Source: Phycicoccus endophyticus (GTDB lineage Bacteria; Actinomycetota; Actinomycetes; Actinomycetales; Dermatophilaceae). Taken from it: 64,000 nucleotides of DNA. This document shows positions 25,943 through 34,711 of the stretch, piece after piece. The stretch's first letter is position 1. Each line of letters opens with the position of its first letter. The position numbers and the translations under genes are program-made. Below the pieces are notes generated by a model that did not search any database, was not told the DNA's origin, and saw only the letters and a program-made list of their open reading frames with translations. The stretch covers positions 186,001 to 250,000 of the forward strand of contig NZ_JAANCN010000002.1 of NCBI RefSeq assembly GCF_011326735.1. The letters run 5' to 3'.

Positions 25943-26854
25943 ATGGACACCTGGAGCCAGGTCGCGGGCCGCCAGGCCGGCGTCGTCTCCTACCGGCAGC
26001 TGCGCGAGCTCGCGGTCGGTCGCGCGCTGGTGCGTCACAAGCTGGCGTCCGGCCGCTGGGTGCGCCGCACCGACGCGGTGGTCACGACGACGACCGGCCC
26101 CCTGTCGGAGGAGCAGCGTCGATGGGTCGCGGTCCTGCACTGCGGGCCCGGAGCGATGCTCGGCGGCCTCACCGCGCTCGCCGTCCGCGGCCTGCGCGGA
26201 TGGCCGCGCGAGGACGTCACCGTCATCGTCGAGAACGCCGACTCCTTCGACCCGGTCGAGGGCGTGCGCACGTTCCGGACCCGTCGCCCGCTCGACTCCC
26301 TCCGTGGCGACGACGACCTGCCGTGCTGCCGGGTGGAGCCGGCCGCCCTGCTCTGGGCGGGCCACGAGCCGCACCCCCGCTCGGCCATGGGCCTGCTGGC
26401 GGCCGTCGTGCAGCAACAGCTGACGTCGCCGGAACGGCTGGCCGCGTGGGTCGAGGCCCTCCGGCCGCTGCGGCGTGCACCGATGATCCGCGACCTCCTG
26501 CACGACCTCGCCGGCGGTTCGCAGTCGCTCGGTGAGGTCGACGTCGTGCGGATGTGCCGCGCGGCCGGCCTGCGGCCCCCGAACCGTCAGACGCGCCGCG
26601 TCGACCGGTCCGGACGCGTGCGGTTCACCGACTGCGAGTGGGAGCTGGACGACGGGCGCACGCTCGTGCTCGAGGTCGACGGCGGGTTCCACCTCGAGGT
26701 GGTGCACTACGAGGAGGACGTGCGGCGCCACCGGAGCCTGACCACACCCGACCGCATCGTCGTCCGCTGCACCACCCAGGAGCTGCGCCGCGAACCGTGG
26801 GTCGTCACCAACGACCTGCGCGCGCTCGGCGTCCCCCGTCTCGACGCGGCCTGA
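25943..26854 (+). CDS. AbiEi-type winged-helix protein with DUF559/Vsr-like nuclease domain
   Basis: 303 residues. The N-terminus (AGVVSYRQLRELAVGRALVRHKLASGRWVRR) looks like the wHTH domain of type IV AbiEi antitoxins. The C-terminus (residues ~225-295) looks like the DUF559/Vsr-like PD-(D/E)XK fold: DCEWELDDGRTLVLEVDGG, then HYEEDVRRHRSLTTPDRIVVR. In this fold Glu/Asp residues of E-V-D-G-G would bind metal. No AbiEii toxin partner is adjacent. The gene is framed by two 40-bp palindromic-end repeats, the downstream one overlapping its stop codon. Function unknown; a defence, genome-maintenance or repeat-linked role is possible. Confidence 0.7.
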   Translation: MDTWSQVAGRQAGVVSYRQLRELAVGRALVRHKLASGRWVRRTDAVVTTTTGPLSEEQRRWVAVLHCGPGAMLGGLTALAVRGLRGWPREDVTVIVENADSFDPVEGVRTFRTRRPLDSLRGDDDLPCCRVEPAALLWAGHEPHPRSAMGLLAAVVQQQLTSPERLAAWVEALRPLRRAPMIRDLLHDLAGGSQSLGEVDVVRMCRAAGLRPPNRQTRRVDRSGRVRFTDCEWELDDGRTLVLEVDGGFHLEVVHYEEDVRRHRSLTTPDRIVVRCTTQELRREPWVVTNDLRALGVPRLDAA

Positions 26855-26892
26855 GTGCGCAACTGGTTGCCGGAGCAGCCACCTGCGCACTC
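26853..26892. repeat. 40-bp repeat with 9-bp palindromic ends (copy B)
   Basis: GAGTGCGCA ... TGCGCACTC with interior ACTGGTTGCCGGAGCAGCC. Its first two bases belong to the TGA stop of the AbiEi-like gene, and it ends 22 nt before the nitrilase stop. Same orientation as copy A. The reverse complement of copies C and D matches it in 34 of 40 positions. Confidence 0.85.
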
Positions 26893-26913
26893 ACGGCTGG
26901 GAGGGGGAGGGGG

Positions 26914-27720
26914 TCAGAGGCGTCGGTCGGCCAGGACGGGGAAGGAGGCGCGGTACTCGGCCGTCGTCGCGAGGTCGAGCTCGACGGACAGCACGACCTC
27001 GTCGGTGTGCGCAGCCTCGGCCACCACCTCACCGGTCGCCGCGACGACCTGGCTGTGCCCGCCCATCGGGACGTCCGCGTGCGTGCCGGCGGTGTTGACC
27101 TGGACGACGGCGCACTGGTTCTCGACGGCGCGGGCCCGGCCGAGCAGCCGCCAGTGCTCGACCCGCGCGAGCGGCCAGGCGGCGGGCACGACGAGCAGCT
27201 CGGCCCCGGCCTCCTGCTGGCGGCGGTACAGCTCGGGGAAGCGCAGGTCGTAACAGGTCGACAGCCCGGTGCGCACCGTGCCCCCCGCCCCGTTCGGAAG
27301 GTCGAGGACGACGACCTCCTCGCCCGCCTCCATGAGCTTCGGCTCGCCGCTGCCGAAGCCGAAGCGGTGCACCTTGCGGTACCCGGCGAGGCGCTCCCCC
27401 TCGGCACCGAACACCAGCGAGGTGTTGGCCAGCGTGTTGCCGTCGGGCCCCGGCTCCGGCAGCCGCTCGACGAACGAGCCCGCGTGCAGCGTCACCCCCG
27501 CGGCGCGCGCGGCGTCCGCCATCGCTGCCGACCACGGGCCGTCGAGCGGCTGCGCCTCGCCCTCCCAGCGCCGGTAGTCGAAGCCCGTCGGGGCCCACAG
27601 CTCCGGCAGGACGACGAGGTCGTGCCCGGCCTGCGCGGCGACGAGGCCGGCGACGCGCTCCACGCGCGCCCCGAACGGCTCCTCGTCCCCGTAGGACAGC
27701 TGGACGGCGGCGATGCGCAT
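26914..27720 (-). CDS. Carbon-nitrogen hydrolase (nitrilase superfamily, Nit2-like amidase)
   Basis: 268 residues with the nitrilase triad: Glu40 in VVLPELW, Lys116 in GYRKVHRFG and Cys156 in STCYDLRFPE. Family members hydrolyse small omega-amides or deaminated glutathione-like metabolites in the cytoplasm. The start is MRIAAVQLSYGDEE, the first residue of the conserved first strand. It is separated by 37 nt from the upstream CopD-CtaG gene on the same strand. The exact substrate is not predictable. Confidence 0.9.
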   Translation of the reverse strand: MRIAAVQLSYGDEEPFGARVERVAGLVAAQAGHDLVVLPELWAPTGFDYRRWEGEAQPLDGPWSAAMADAARAAGVTLHAGSFVERLPEPGPDGNTLANTSLVFGAEGERLAGYRKVHRFGFGSGEPKLMEAGEEVVVLDLPNGAGGTVRTGLSTCYDLRFPELYRRQQEAGAELLVVPAAWPLARVEHWRLLGRARAVENQCAVVQVNTAGTHADVPMGGHSQVVAATGEVVAEAAHTDEVVLSVELDLATTAEYRASFPVLADRRL

Positions 27721-27757
27721 GCCACATTCTCCCTCGGGCTCGGGCAGGTCCGGGTGG

Positions 27758-29746
27758 TCAGTGCGGCTCGAGGTGCTGGGCCTCCTCGCGCAGGCGGGCC
27801 AGCCGGGCGTTGTACGCCTCGAGCTCGGCGTCACCGTCGCGGTCGGCCTGCCGGTCGCGCCGGGCCGTCTCGAGCGTCTCCCGGCGGAACCACTGCGCCG
27901 CGACGACGACGGCGAGCACGAGCGTCGGGGCCTCGCCGATGCCCCAGGCGATCTCGCCCGCGGTGTGCTGGTCCGCGAGCGGGTCGGTCATCCAGGGCAG
28001 GTCGATCGTCGTGAAGAAGTCCGGCGCGAGCAGCGTCGTGCTCCCGGTGAGCACGACGCCGAAGAAGGCGTGGAAGGACACCGTGGCGAAGAGGATGACG
28101 AGCAGCATCAGCGGGGACCACCGCGGCACGCCGGGGTCGATGCCGATCATCACCCAGACGAACAGGTACCCGGTGAGCAGGAAGTGGGCCATCATCAGCA
28201 GGTGCCCGGTGTGCGTCGTCAGGGCCAGCTCGAACAGGCCGCTGAAGTAGAACACCGCGAGGCTGAAGAAGAACAGGGCCGCGGCGACGACCGGGTTGGC
28301 CAGGACCCGCATCGCCCGTGAGTGGACCACCTGCAGGAGCACCTCGCGCGGGCCCCACGTGCGGTCGCGCCGCGGCCGGAGCGCCCGCAGCGCGAGGGTC
28401 ACCGGGGCCGCCGGGACGAGCAGCAGCGGCACGACCATCGCGACGGCCATGTGCATGACCATGTGGGCGCTGAAGAGCACCCGCCCCCAGATGCCGGGGG
28501 CGCCGCACGTGGCCCAGGCGAAGAGCGCCCAGCCGGCCACCCACAGCACGAGCCGCAGCACCGGCCAGGCGTCACCGCGGCGCCGCAGCCGGACGAACCC
28601 CGCCAGGTAGAGACCGACGGCCAGGACGCTCGTCGTGGCGAAGAGCCAGTCCATCCGCCAGGACAGCAGCCAGTCCGCGCCGGCCACCGGGCCGGGGTCG
28701 GGGTAGCCCGTCAGGGTGATGGCGATGCCCGGGTCGGGCAGCGCGTCGGGCACCGGGGGGACGCTGCGGGCCAGCACCGCCGCCAGGCCGACCGCGACGC
28801 CCATGACGACGAGCTCGGTCAGGGCGAGCCGGGCGAAGGCCCGCCCGTCGGAGGGGTCGGCCGCCAGCCGGGTGGCGATCGCGCGGCACTGGCGCCAGCC
28901 GAGGACCCCGAGCGCGGCGAGGACCAGCGCCTTGAGCACGACGACCGCGCCGTAGGCCGTGAGCACGCCCGAGGGCGACCCGAGCCGGATCGCCGCCTGC
29001 TCGAGCCCGGAGACGCCGACCGCCACGTAGGACCACAGCGCCAGCATCGAGTAGCGGCGCACCGTGGGCGCGAGGTCGCGCCCGAGCGCGGGCCGCATGA
29101 CGACCAGCGCGATCAGCCCGCCGACCCACACGACCACCCCGGCGAGGTGGAAGGCGAGCCCGTTGACCGCGTCCTCGTGGCTCGCCGACCCGGCCGCGTG
29201 CCCGGTGAGCGACTGGATGACGACCCCCGCGAAGGCGAGGACGGTCAGCCACGCCATCGGAGCCCGCCGCTGCACGAGCCGCGCGGAGACCGTGACGACA
29301 AGCGCCGCGAGCACCGTGAGGAAGAGCACCCGGGTGACCTCGAGGGACCAGGTGAACGACAGCAGCTGGCGGGCCAGCCCCGGCGCGGTGAGCGGGGTGC
29401 CGGCGAGGTCGGCGAAGGAGGTGACGAGCTGCACGCTCGCCGCGGCGAGCCACACGGTGGCGGTCCCGGCGGCGAACCGCACGGCCCTCGCCCGCCGGTC
29501 GGTGCGCGCGCGCTCGGGGACGAGGAAGGCGGCGAAGCCGAGCAGGCCGACCGTCGCGGCCGAGGACAGGTCGGCGACGACGTCGCTGACCGGCACCATC
29601 CACCGCACGAAGGGCCCGGCGTCGGCCAGCGCGAGGGGCGCGACCGCGCCGGTGAGCAGGGCGGCCGGCACGAGGGCGACCAGGGCCGCCCCGACGGCGA
29701 CGACGAGGGCCCGCACGGGAGTGCTGCGCTCCGGCACGACGGTCAT
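27758..29746 (-). CDS. CopD-CtaG fusion: copper resistance/cytochrome oxidase assembly membrane protein
   Basis: 662 residues, very hydrophobic. Residues ~1-340 resemble the CopD (PcoD) copper-transport family (GHAAGSASHEDAVNGLAFHLAGVVVWVGGL). Residues ~370-640 resemble CtaG_caa3 (GPGIWGRVLFSAHMVMHMAVAM, HTGHLLMMAHFLLTGYLFVW, SFHAFFGVVL). The His/Met-rich transmembrane helices are suited to Cu handling for oxidase maturation. Such fusions are common in actinomycetes. The polar C-terminal tail is coiled-coil-like (AELEAYNARLARLREEAQHL). The ATG at 29746 precedes the first membrane segment; the long open frame upstream belongs to a shadow. Confidence 0.88.
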   Translation of the reverse strand: MTVVPERSTPVRALVVAVGAALVALVPAALLTGAVAPLALADAGPFVRWMVPVSDVVADLSSAATVGLLGFAAFLVPERARTDRRARAVRFAAGTATVWLAAASVQLVTSFADLAGTPLTAPGLARQLLSFTWSLEVTRVLFLTVLAALVVTVSARLVQRRAPMAWLTVLAFAGVVIQSLTGHAAGSASHEDAVNGLAFHLAGVVVWVGGLIALVVMRPALGRDLAPTVRRYSMLALWSYVAVGVSGLEQAAIRLGSPSGVLTAYGAVVVLKALVLAALGVLGWRQCRAIATRLAADPSDGRAFARLALTELVVMGVAVGLAAVLARSVPPVPDALPDPGIAITLTGYPDPGPVAGADWLLSWRMDWLFATTSVLAVGLYLAGFVRLRRRGDAWPVLRLVLWVAGWALFAWATCGAPGIWGRVLFSAHMVMHMAVAMVVPLLLVPAAPVTLALRALRPRRDRTWGPREVLLQVVHSRAMRVLANPVVAAALFFFSLAVFYFSGLFELALTTHTGHLLMMAHFLLTGYLFVWVMIGIDPGVPRWSPLMLLVILFATVSFHAFFGVVLTGSTTLLAPDFFTTIDLPWMTDPLADQHTAGEIAWGIGEAPTLVLAVVVAAQWFRRETLETARRDRQADRDGDAELEAYNARLARLREEAQHLEPH

Positions 29747-29773
29747 GCCGACCAGCGTAGGTACTGTGGCGGC

Positions 29774-30622
29774 ATGCCGCTGCACCCACCTGCCCCCACC
29801 GACGTGCCGGGCATCGTCGACGCGTGGGCACAGACGGTCCGCGCCGTGGCCGACCTCGGCCGGACGCTGCGCCCCGGGGACGCCGAGCGCCCGACGGACT
29901 GCCCGGGCTGGAGCGTGCTCGACCAGGTCGCCCACGTCGTCAGCGGTGAGGCGATGGCGGCGGGCGACCCCGTCCCGGACCTCGACGTCAGCGACCGTGA
30001 CTACGTGCGCAGCGCCTTCGGCGAGCGGGTGGAGCGCTACCTGCAGTCCCGGCGCGGGCGGACCGCCGAGGACCTCGTCGACGAGCTGGAGTGGCGCCTG
30101 GAGGAGCGGCTCGGGGTGTACCGCGCCGAGGGCTTCACCGGCGAGGAGCCCGTCGTGGGACCGTTCGGCCCGACGACCGCCGCGGAGCTGCTCGCGACGC
30201 GGACCTTCGACGTGTGGATGCACGAGCAGGACCTGCGGGAGGCGCTCGACCGGCCGGGCGGCCTCGACACCCCGGCGGCAGCGCTGTCGGTCTCGACCCT
30301 GTTCGGCCTCTTCCCGCGGGTCGTCGCCCGTGACGCGGCGGTGCCGCCGGGCAACGCCGTCGTGCTCGACCTCACCGGCCCCACGGTCGGCCGCACCGGC
30401 GCGCGGGTCGAGGAGCAGGACGGCCGCGCCGTCGGCGTCGCGCTGTTCACCGGTGACGCCGAGGAGCACCCGGACGTCGTGACGACGACGATCTCGGTGT
30501 CCACCCGGGTCGGGATGCGCCTCGCGGGCGGTCGCCGCTCCCCCGCGGACCTCCCGGTCACCGTCCACGGCGACGAGAGCGTCGCGGCCGCCGTGCTCGC
30601 CGCCATGGTCGTCACCCCCTGA
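29774..30622 (+). CDS. DinB-fold maleylpyruvate isomerase/mycothiol-dependent family protein
   Basis: 282 residues of the TIGR03083 type. CPGWSVLDQVAHVVSGE contributes the first metal-binding His, and TFDVWMHEQDLREAL the second with its neighbouring residues. The N-terminal four-helix DinB bundle is followed by an alpha/beta C-terminal domain ending VTVHGDESVAAAVLAAM. Members bind divalent metal and, in actinomycetes, often use mycothiol. The gene is divergent from the CopD-CtaG gene and 2 nt before an SRPBCC gene, which suggests an operon. Its substrate is unknown. Confidence 0.85.
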   Translation: MPLHPPAPTDVPGIVDAWAQTVRAVADLGRTLRPGDAERPTDCPGWSVLDQVAHVVSGEAMAAGDPVPDLDVSDRDYVRSAFGERVERYLQSRRGRTAEDLVDELEWRLEERLGVYRAEGFTGEEPVVGPFGPTTAAELLATRTFDVWMHEQDLREALDRPGGLDTPAAALSVSTLFGLFPRVVARDAAVPPGNAVVLDLTGPTVGRTGARVEEQDGRAVGVALFTGDAEEHPDVVTTTISVSTRVGMRLAGGRRSPADLPVTVHGDESVAAAVLAAMVVTP

Positions 30623-30624
30623 CC

Positions 30625-31101
30625 ATGGCGACGTTCTCCACCTCGACGACCTCCTCGGCGACGGTCACTGCGACGCCGGAGGAGGTGTGGGCCGCGCTCA
30701 CCGACCCCGACGTCGTCGCCCGGCTCACCCCCTTCCTCCACCGGGTGACCGAGCGCGGCGAGCACTGGGTCTGGGAGATGACCAAGGTGCCGGTCCTCGG
30801 GCGCAGCTTCTCCTTCCGGTTCACCGAGCGGATGCACTTCGAACAGCCCCGGCGGATCCGGTTCAGCCACGACCCGGATGCCGGGGACGGGGCGGAGTCG
30901 GCCGGCGTCGATGGCTGGTACCTGCTCGAGCCGCGTTCCGCCGGAACGCGGCTGGAGACGCAGATGGCGATCACCGTCGACCTGCCGTTTCCCGGCATCA
31001 CCCGTCCCGCGGTGACGACGGCCATGAAGGGCGTCGTCACCTTCATGGGCCAGCGGTTCTCCCAGCAGCTCCTCGCCCACCTCGGCGCCCGCACCACCTG
31101 A
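30625..31101 (+). CDS. DUF2505/SRPBCC-fold ligand-binding protein
   Basis: 158 residues: a beta-strand and helix start (ATVTATPEEVWAALTDPDVVARLTPFLHRV) and a long C-terminal helix typical of the START/SRPBCC fold, which encloses a hydrophobic cavity. It is translated 2 nt after the DinB-type gene and probably functions with it. No catalytic residues are evident. It may bind a lipid or aromatic molecule; this is an inference from the fold. Confidence 0.8.
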   Translation: MATFSTSTTSSATVTATPEEVWAALTDPDVVARLTPFLHRVTERGEHWVWEMTKVPVLGRSFSFRFTERMHFEQPRRIRFSHDPDAGDGAESAGVDGWYLLEPRSAGTRLETQMAITVDLPFPGITRPAVTTAMKGVVTFMGQRFSQQLLAHLGARTT

Positions 31102-31192
31102 CCCCCCTCCGGCCGCGACCCGCGCCGGCCGCGCCGCCGCCTGCCCCCGCCGCACAGCCCGGCTCCGGGGAATTGGAGCGCCGCGCATGTAG

Positions 31193-31205
31193 TTGTATGC
31201 TGCAA
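31193..31205 (+). promoter_or_regulatory. MarR-type operator upstream of the marR-DHA2 operon
   Basis: TTGTATGCTGCAA, a near-palindrome TTGTA-N3-TGCAA, lies about 32 nt upstream of the MarR start. It matches the site TTGCATACTGCAA in the marR/clc gap at 8782-8794 in 11 of 13 positions. Autoregulation by the encoded MarR is likely; cross-binding with the other MarR is possible. Confidence 0.55.
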
Positions 31206-31236
31206 GCAAGCACCTACCCGCCCCCAGGAGGACCCC

Positions 31237-31707
31237 GTGTCGCACCGCTCGACGCCGCCGACCCCGACGGCCGCGCTCGGCGACGAGCTCGTGCGGGTCG
31301 TCAAGCTCATCCACGCGGCCCGGGCGCGCGCCCCCCGCCACCACCCGCTCGTCGACCCGATGGCCTACCCGCTGCTCTCGAAGCTCGCACCGGGCCCGAT
31401 GCGCGTCTCGGCCCTCGCCGAGCTCGTGCACTCCGACGTCTCGACCGTGAGCCGACAGGTCAGCACCCTCGTCGACCTCGGCTTCGTCAGCCGTCAGCCC
31501 GACCCGGACGACGGCCGGGCCCACGTCCTCGCCGTCACCGACGACGGCGACCAGCTCATGTGCACCATCCGGGAGGGGCGCGACCAGTGGCTGCGCACCC
31601 TCCTCGCCGACTGGACGGACGACGAGGTCCGCTCCCTCACCACCCACCTGGCCCGCCTCGCCGCGGACCTCGAGACCTTCCTGACCGACCCGACCCCGAG
31701 GACCTGA
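31237..31707 (+). CDS. MarR-family transcriptional regulator
   Basis: 156 residues from a GTG start that follows AGGAGG. The winged helix is MRVSALAELVHSDVSTVSRQVSTLVDLGFVSRQPDPDDGRAHVLAV, with the DxR wing. The short N-terminal helix and C-terminal helix (EVRSLTTHLARLAADLETFL) make the dimer interface. The gene is 3 nt upstream of a DHA2 exporter gene, a classic regulator-pump pair in which a toxic ligand would relieve repression. Confidence 0.92.
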   Translation: MSHRSTPPTPTAALGDELVRVVKLIHAARARAPRHHPLVDPMAYPLLSKLAPGPMRVSALAELVHSDVSTVSRQVSTLVDLGFVSRQPDPDDGRAHVLAVTDDGDQLMCTIREGRDQWLRTLLADWTDDEVRSLTTHLARLAADLETFLTDPTPRT

Positions 31708-31710
31708 CCG

Positions 31711-33489
31711 ATGACCACCTCCCACCCCGGCGACCCGGCCCAGCCGGCGAGCCGACCCACCACCGACCCCACCCCGGCGCCCGCGGCTGCCGCGTCCGCG
31801 CCGACCGGCGGTGGCTCGCTGAGCCACCGCCAGATCCTCACCATCCTCGTCGGGCTGATGATGGGCATGTTCCTCGCCGCGCTCGACCAGACGATCGTCG
31901 CGACCTCCATCCGGACCATCGCCGACGACCTCCACGGCCTCGACCAGCAGGCCTGGGCGACAACGGCCTACCTCATCACCGCAACCATCGTCACACCGCT
32001 GTACGGCAAGCTCGGCGACATCTACGGCCGCAAGAAGCTGTTCATCTTCGCGATCTCGATCTTCGTCGTCGGCTCGGCGCTGTCCTCCTTCGCCGGCTCG
32101 ATGTACGGCCTGGCCGCCTTCCGCGCCGTCCAGGGCATGGGCGCGGGCGGGCTGATGTCGCTCGCCCTCGCGATCATCGGCGACATCGTCCCGCCGCGTG
32201 AGCGCGCCAAGTACCAGGGCTACTTCCTCGCCGTCTTCGGCACCTCGAGCGTCGCCGGGCCGATCATCGGCGGGTTCTTCGCGGGCGCCGACTCCATCCT
32301 CGGCATCACCGGCTGGCGCTGGGTCTTCCTCGTCAACGTGCCGATCGGCCTGGTCGCCCTCGTCGTCGTCTCCCGCACGCTGCACCTGAGCCACCAGCGG
32401 CTCGACCACCGGATCGACTGGGCGGGCGCCTTCCTCCTGTCGGCCGCACTCGTGCCGCTGCTCATCGTCCTCGAGCAGGGACGCGAGTGGGGCTGGACCT
32501 CCACCGGTGCCTGGGTGGCCTACGTCGTCTCCGTCGTCGCGGCCGTCGCCTTCGTCTGGCAGGAGCTGCGGATGAAGGAGGAGGCGATCCTCCCGCTCGA
32601 GATGTTCCGCAACAAGACCGTCGGTGTCTCCTCGACGGCGTCGGTCATCATCGGCATCGCGATGTTCGGCGGCCTCGCCGCCCTGCCGCTCTACCTGCAG
32701 ATCGTCAAGGGCTCCACGCCCACCGAGGCCGGCCTGCAGCTCATCCCGCTCGTCGGCGGCATCATGACCGGCTCGATCGTCTCGGGCCAGGTGATCGCCC
32801 GCACCGGCCGCTACCGGATGTTCCCGATCATCGGGTCGGCGCTGCTCGTCGTCGGGCTCTTCGGGTTCCACTTCGTCGCCTACGACACCCCGCTGTGGCA
32901 GACGATGATCATCATGGTCGTCTTCGGCCTGGGCCTCGGCTTCAACTTCCAGCCGCTGACCCTCGCCGTGCAGAACGCCGTGCCGGCGCAGCAGATCGGG
33001 GTGGCGACCTCGACCGCGACGACCACCCGCCAGCTCGGCGGCACGGTCGGCACGGCGGTCTTCCTCTCGATCCTCTTCTCCACCGTCCCCGACCGGATCG
33101 CCGAGAGCTTCACCCGGCTGGCCGGGACCCGCGAGCTGCAGGCGGGTGTCGCGGAGGGGCTGCAGGCGCCCGCCGGCTCGGTCGACCACCAGGTCGCCAC
33201 GGCCATCCAGCAGGCGGCCTCCGGGGACGCCACGGCGGCGGCCTCGAGCGGGGTCCTCTCGGACTCCTCGTTCCTCAGCCAGCTCGACCCGCGCCTGGCC
33301 AAGCCGTTCCTCGTCGGCTTCTCGGACGCGATGGACCTGGTCTTCCTCGTCGGCGCCGGCGTCATGGTCCTCGGGCTGCTCGTCATGCTCATGCTCCCGC
33401 ACGTCGAGCTGCGCGGTGGCTCCGCCTACAGCGAGCGCACCGAGCAGGCCGAGCGGGCGCAGGAGACCGCTACGGCACCGGCGAGCTGA
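31711..33489 (+). CDS. DHA2-family multidrug MFS exporter (EmrB/QacA type)
   Basis: 592 residues with 14 predicted membrane segments. Motif C-like region LDQTIVATSIRTIADDL in TM1, motif A GKLGDIYGRKKLFIFA, and NVPIGLVALVVVSRTL in the middle. The conserved TM1 Asp (LDQT) couples proton uptake to drug release. Start MTTSHPGDPAQ gives a long polar N-terminus. It is cotranscribed with marR. The C-terminal end overlaps the convergent MFS gene by 20 nt. Substrates are likely hydrophobic cations or related drugs, by family only. Confidence 0.9.
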   Translation: MTTSHPGDPAQPASRPTTDPTPAPAAAASAPTGGGSLSHRQILTILVGLMMGMFLAALDQTIVATSIRTIADDLHGLDQQAWATTAYLITATIVTPLYGKLGDIYGRKKLFIFAISIFVVGSALSSFAGSMYGLAAFRAVQGMGAGGLMSLALAIIGDIVPPRERAKYQGYFLAVFGTSSVAGPIIGGFFAGADSILGITGWRWVFLVNVPIGLVALVVVSRTLHLSHQRLDHRIDWAGAFLLSAALVPLLIVLEQGREWGWTSTGAWVAYVVSVVAAVAFVWQELRMKEEAILPLEMFRNKTVGVSSTASVIIGIAMFGGLAALPLYLQIVKGSTPTEAGLQLIPLVGGIMTGSIVSGQVIARTGRYRMFPIIGSALLVVGLFGFHFVAYDTPLWQTMIIMVVFGLGLGFNFQPLTLAVQNAVPAQQIGVATSTATTTRQLGGTVGTAVFLSILFSTVPDRIAESFTRLAGTRELQAGVAEGLQAPAGSVDHQVATAIQQAASGDATAAASSGVLSDSSFLSQLDPRLAKPFLVGFSDAMDLVFLVGAGVMVLGLLVMLMLPHVELRGGSAYSERTEQAERAQETATAPAS

Positions 33490-34681
33490 GCCGGGCGCGC
33501 TCGGCACCCTCGAGGTGCCGAGCGCGCAGCCCGACGGCCGCCGTGGCCAGCGCCGCGGCGAGCACCGGGACCGCGTAGCCGCGCTGCGGCCCCAGCGCCT
33601 CGACGGCCCAGCCGCCGAGCGAGGAGCCGCCGGCGATGCCGATGAGGATGCCGGTGACCGCGACGGCGATGCCCTCGGTGACGAGCGCGGCCGGCACGAG
33701 GCGCTGGGCCAGGCTGAGGCTCGTGATGAGCGTCGGCGCCGTCGCCGAGCCCGCGACGAGCATGACGAGCGCCAGCTGCCAGGTGCCGTGCACGAGCAGG
33801 GCCGGCACCTCGAGGACGAACATCGCGCCGGTGGCCAGCAGCAGGCGGCGGGTCAGGGTCGAGCCGAACCGCCGGCCGCCGAACCACAGGCCGGAGACCG
33901 TCGAGCCGAGCGCGAAGGCCGCGAGGACGACGCTGGAGAGGCTGGCGTTCCCGTCCGCCTCGGCGAAGGCGACGGCGAGCACCTCGTTGGCCCCGAGGGC
34001 GACGCCGGTGAGCAGGAGCGCCCCCGCGACGAGGAGCAGCCCGGGCCAGCGCACCGCGAGGCCGGCCGGGCGCTCGGCGTGCGGCACGACCGGCGGCTCG
34101 GTGGCCCGGGCGGCGAGGAAGAGCAGCGCACCGGTCGTGAAGAACGCCTCGGCGAGCACGAGCCCCGCCTCGGGGAACCACAGCGTCGACACGAGGACGG
34201 CGAGCACCGGCCCGACGACGAACGACGCCTCGTCGGCGACCTGCTCGAAGGACATCGCCGTGTGCAGCCGGTCGGGGTCGTCCCGGAAGATGTGCGCCCA
34301 GCGGGCCCGGGACATCGGGCCCGGCTCGGGGAGGAAGGCGCTCAGCCCGTAGAGGACCGCCAGCGCCCACACCGGGGCACCTGCCCAGGACGCGAGCGCG
34401 GTACCGAGCCCGGTCGCCCCGGCGACGGCGACGAAGGGCACGGCGACGCGCCGCTGCCCGTACCGGTCGATGAGCCGGCCGAGCACCGGACCGGCGAGGG
34501 CGAGCACCACCAGGCCGACCGCGGAGACCACGCCGGCGACCGCGTACGAGCCACGCCGGTCGCTGACCATGACGATGACGGCGACCCCGAACATCGCACC
34601 ACCGATGCGCGCGAGCGCCGTCCCGGCGATGAAGGGGAGGGCGCCGGGCACGGCGAACAGGGGGCGGTAGGCGGTGAGCAC
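33470..34681 (-). CDS. MFS transporter
   Basis: 403 residues with 12 predicted membrane segments, from a GTG start (VLTAYRPLFAVPGALPFIAG). A motif-A-like loop, GRLIDRYGQRRVAVPF, sits between TM2 and TM3, and FEQVADEASFVVGPVL resembles TM5 of sugar/drug efflux MFS proteins. It is convergent with the DHA2 gene (20-nt overlap) and starts 30 nt after the stop of the upstream acyl-CoA dehydrogenase gene on the same strand, so they could be one unit. Substrate unknown. Confidence 0.85.
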   Translation of the reverse strand: MLTAYRPLFAVPGALPFIAGTALARIGGAMFGVAVIVMVSDRRGSYAVAGVVSAVGLVVLALAGPVLGRLIDRYGQRRVAVPFVAVAGATGLGTALASWAGAPVWALAVLYGLSAFLPEPGPMSRARWAHIFRDDPDRLHTAMSFEQVADEASFVVGPVLAVLVSTLWFPEAGLVLAEAFFTTGALLFLAARATEPPVVPHAERPAGLAVRWPGLLLVAGALLLTGVALGANEVLAVAFAEADGNASLSSVVLAAFALGSTVSGLWFGGRRFGSTLTRRLLLATGAMFVLEVPALLVHGTWQLALVMLVAGSATAPTLITSLSLAQRLVPAALVTEGIAVAVTGILIGIAGGSSLGGWAVEALGPQRGYAVPVLAAALATAAVGLRARHLEGAERARLSSPVP

Positions 34682-34711
34682 GAAGGGCCTTCGGGGTCGG
34701 GCTGGGCGGTC

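Noticed and set aside
30037-33507. A 1156-codon minus-strand open frame
   Set aside because: It runs through the DinB-type, SRPBCC, MarR and DHA2 genes on the plus strand; composition is Arg/Gly/Asp-rich shadow.
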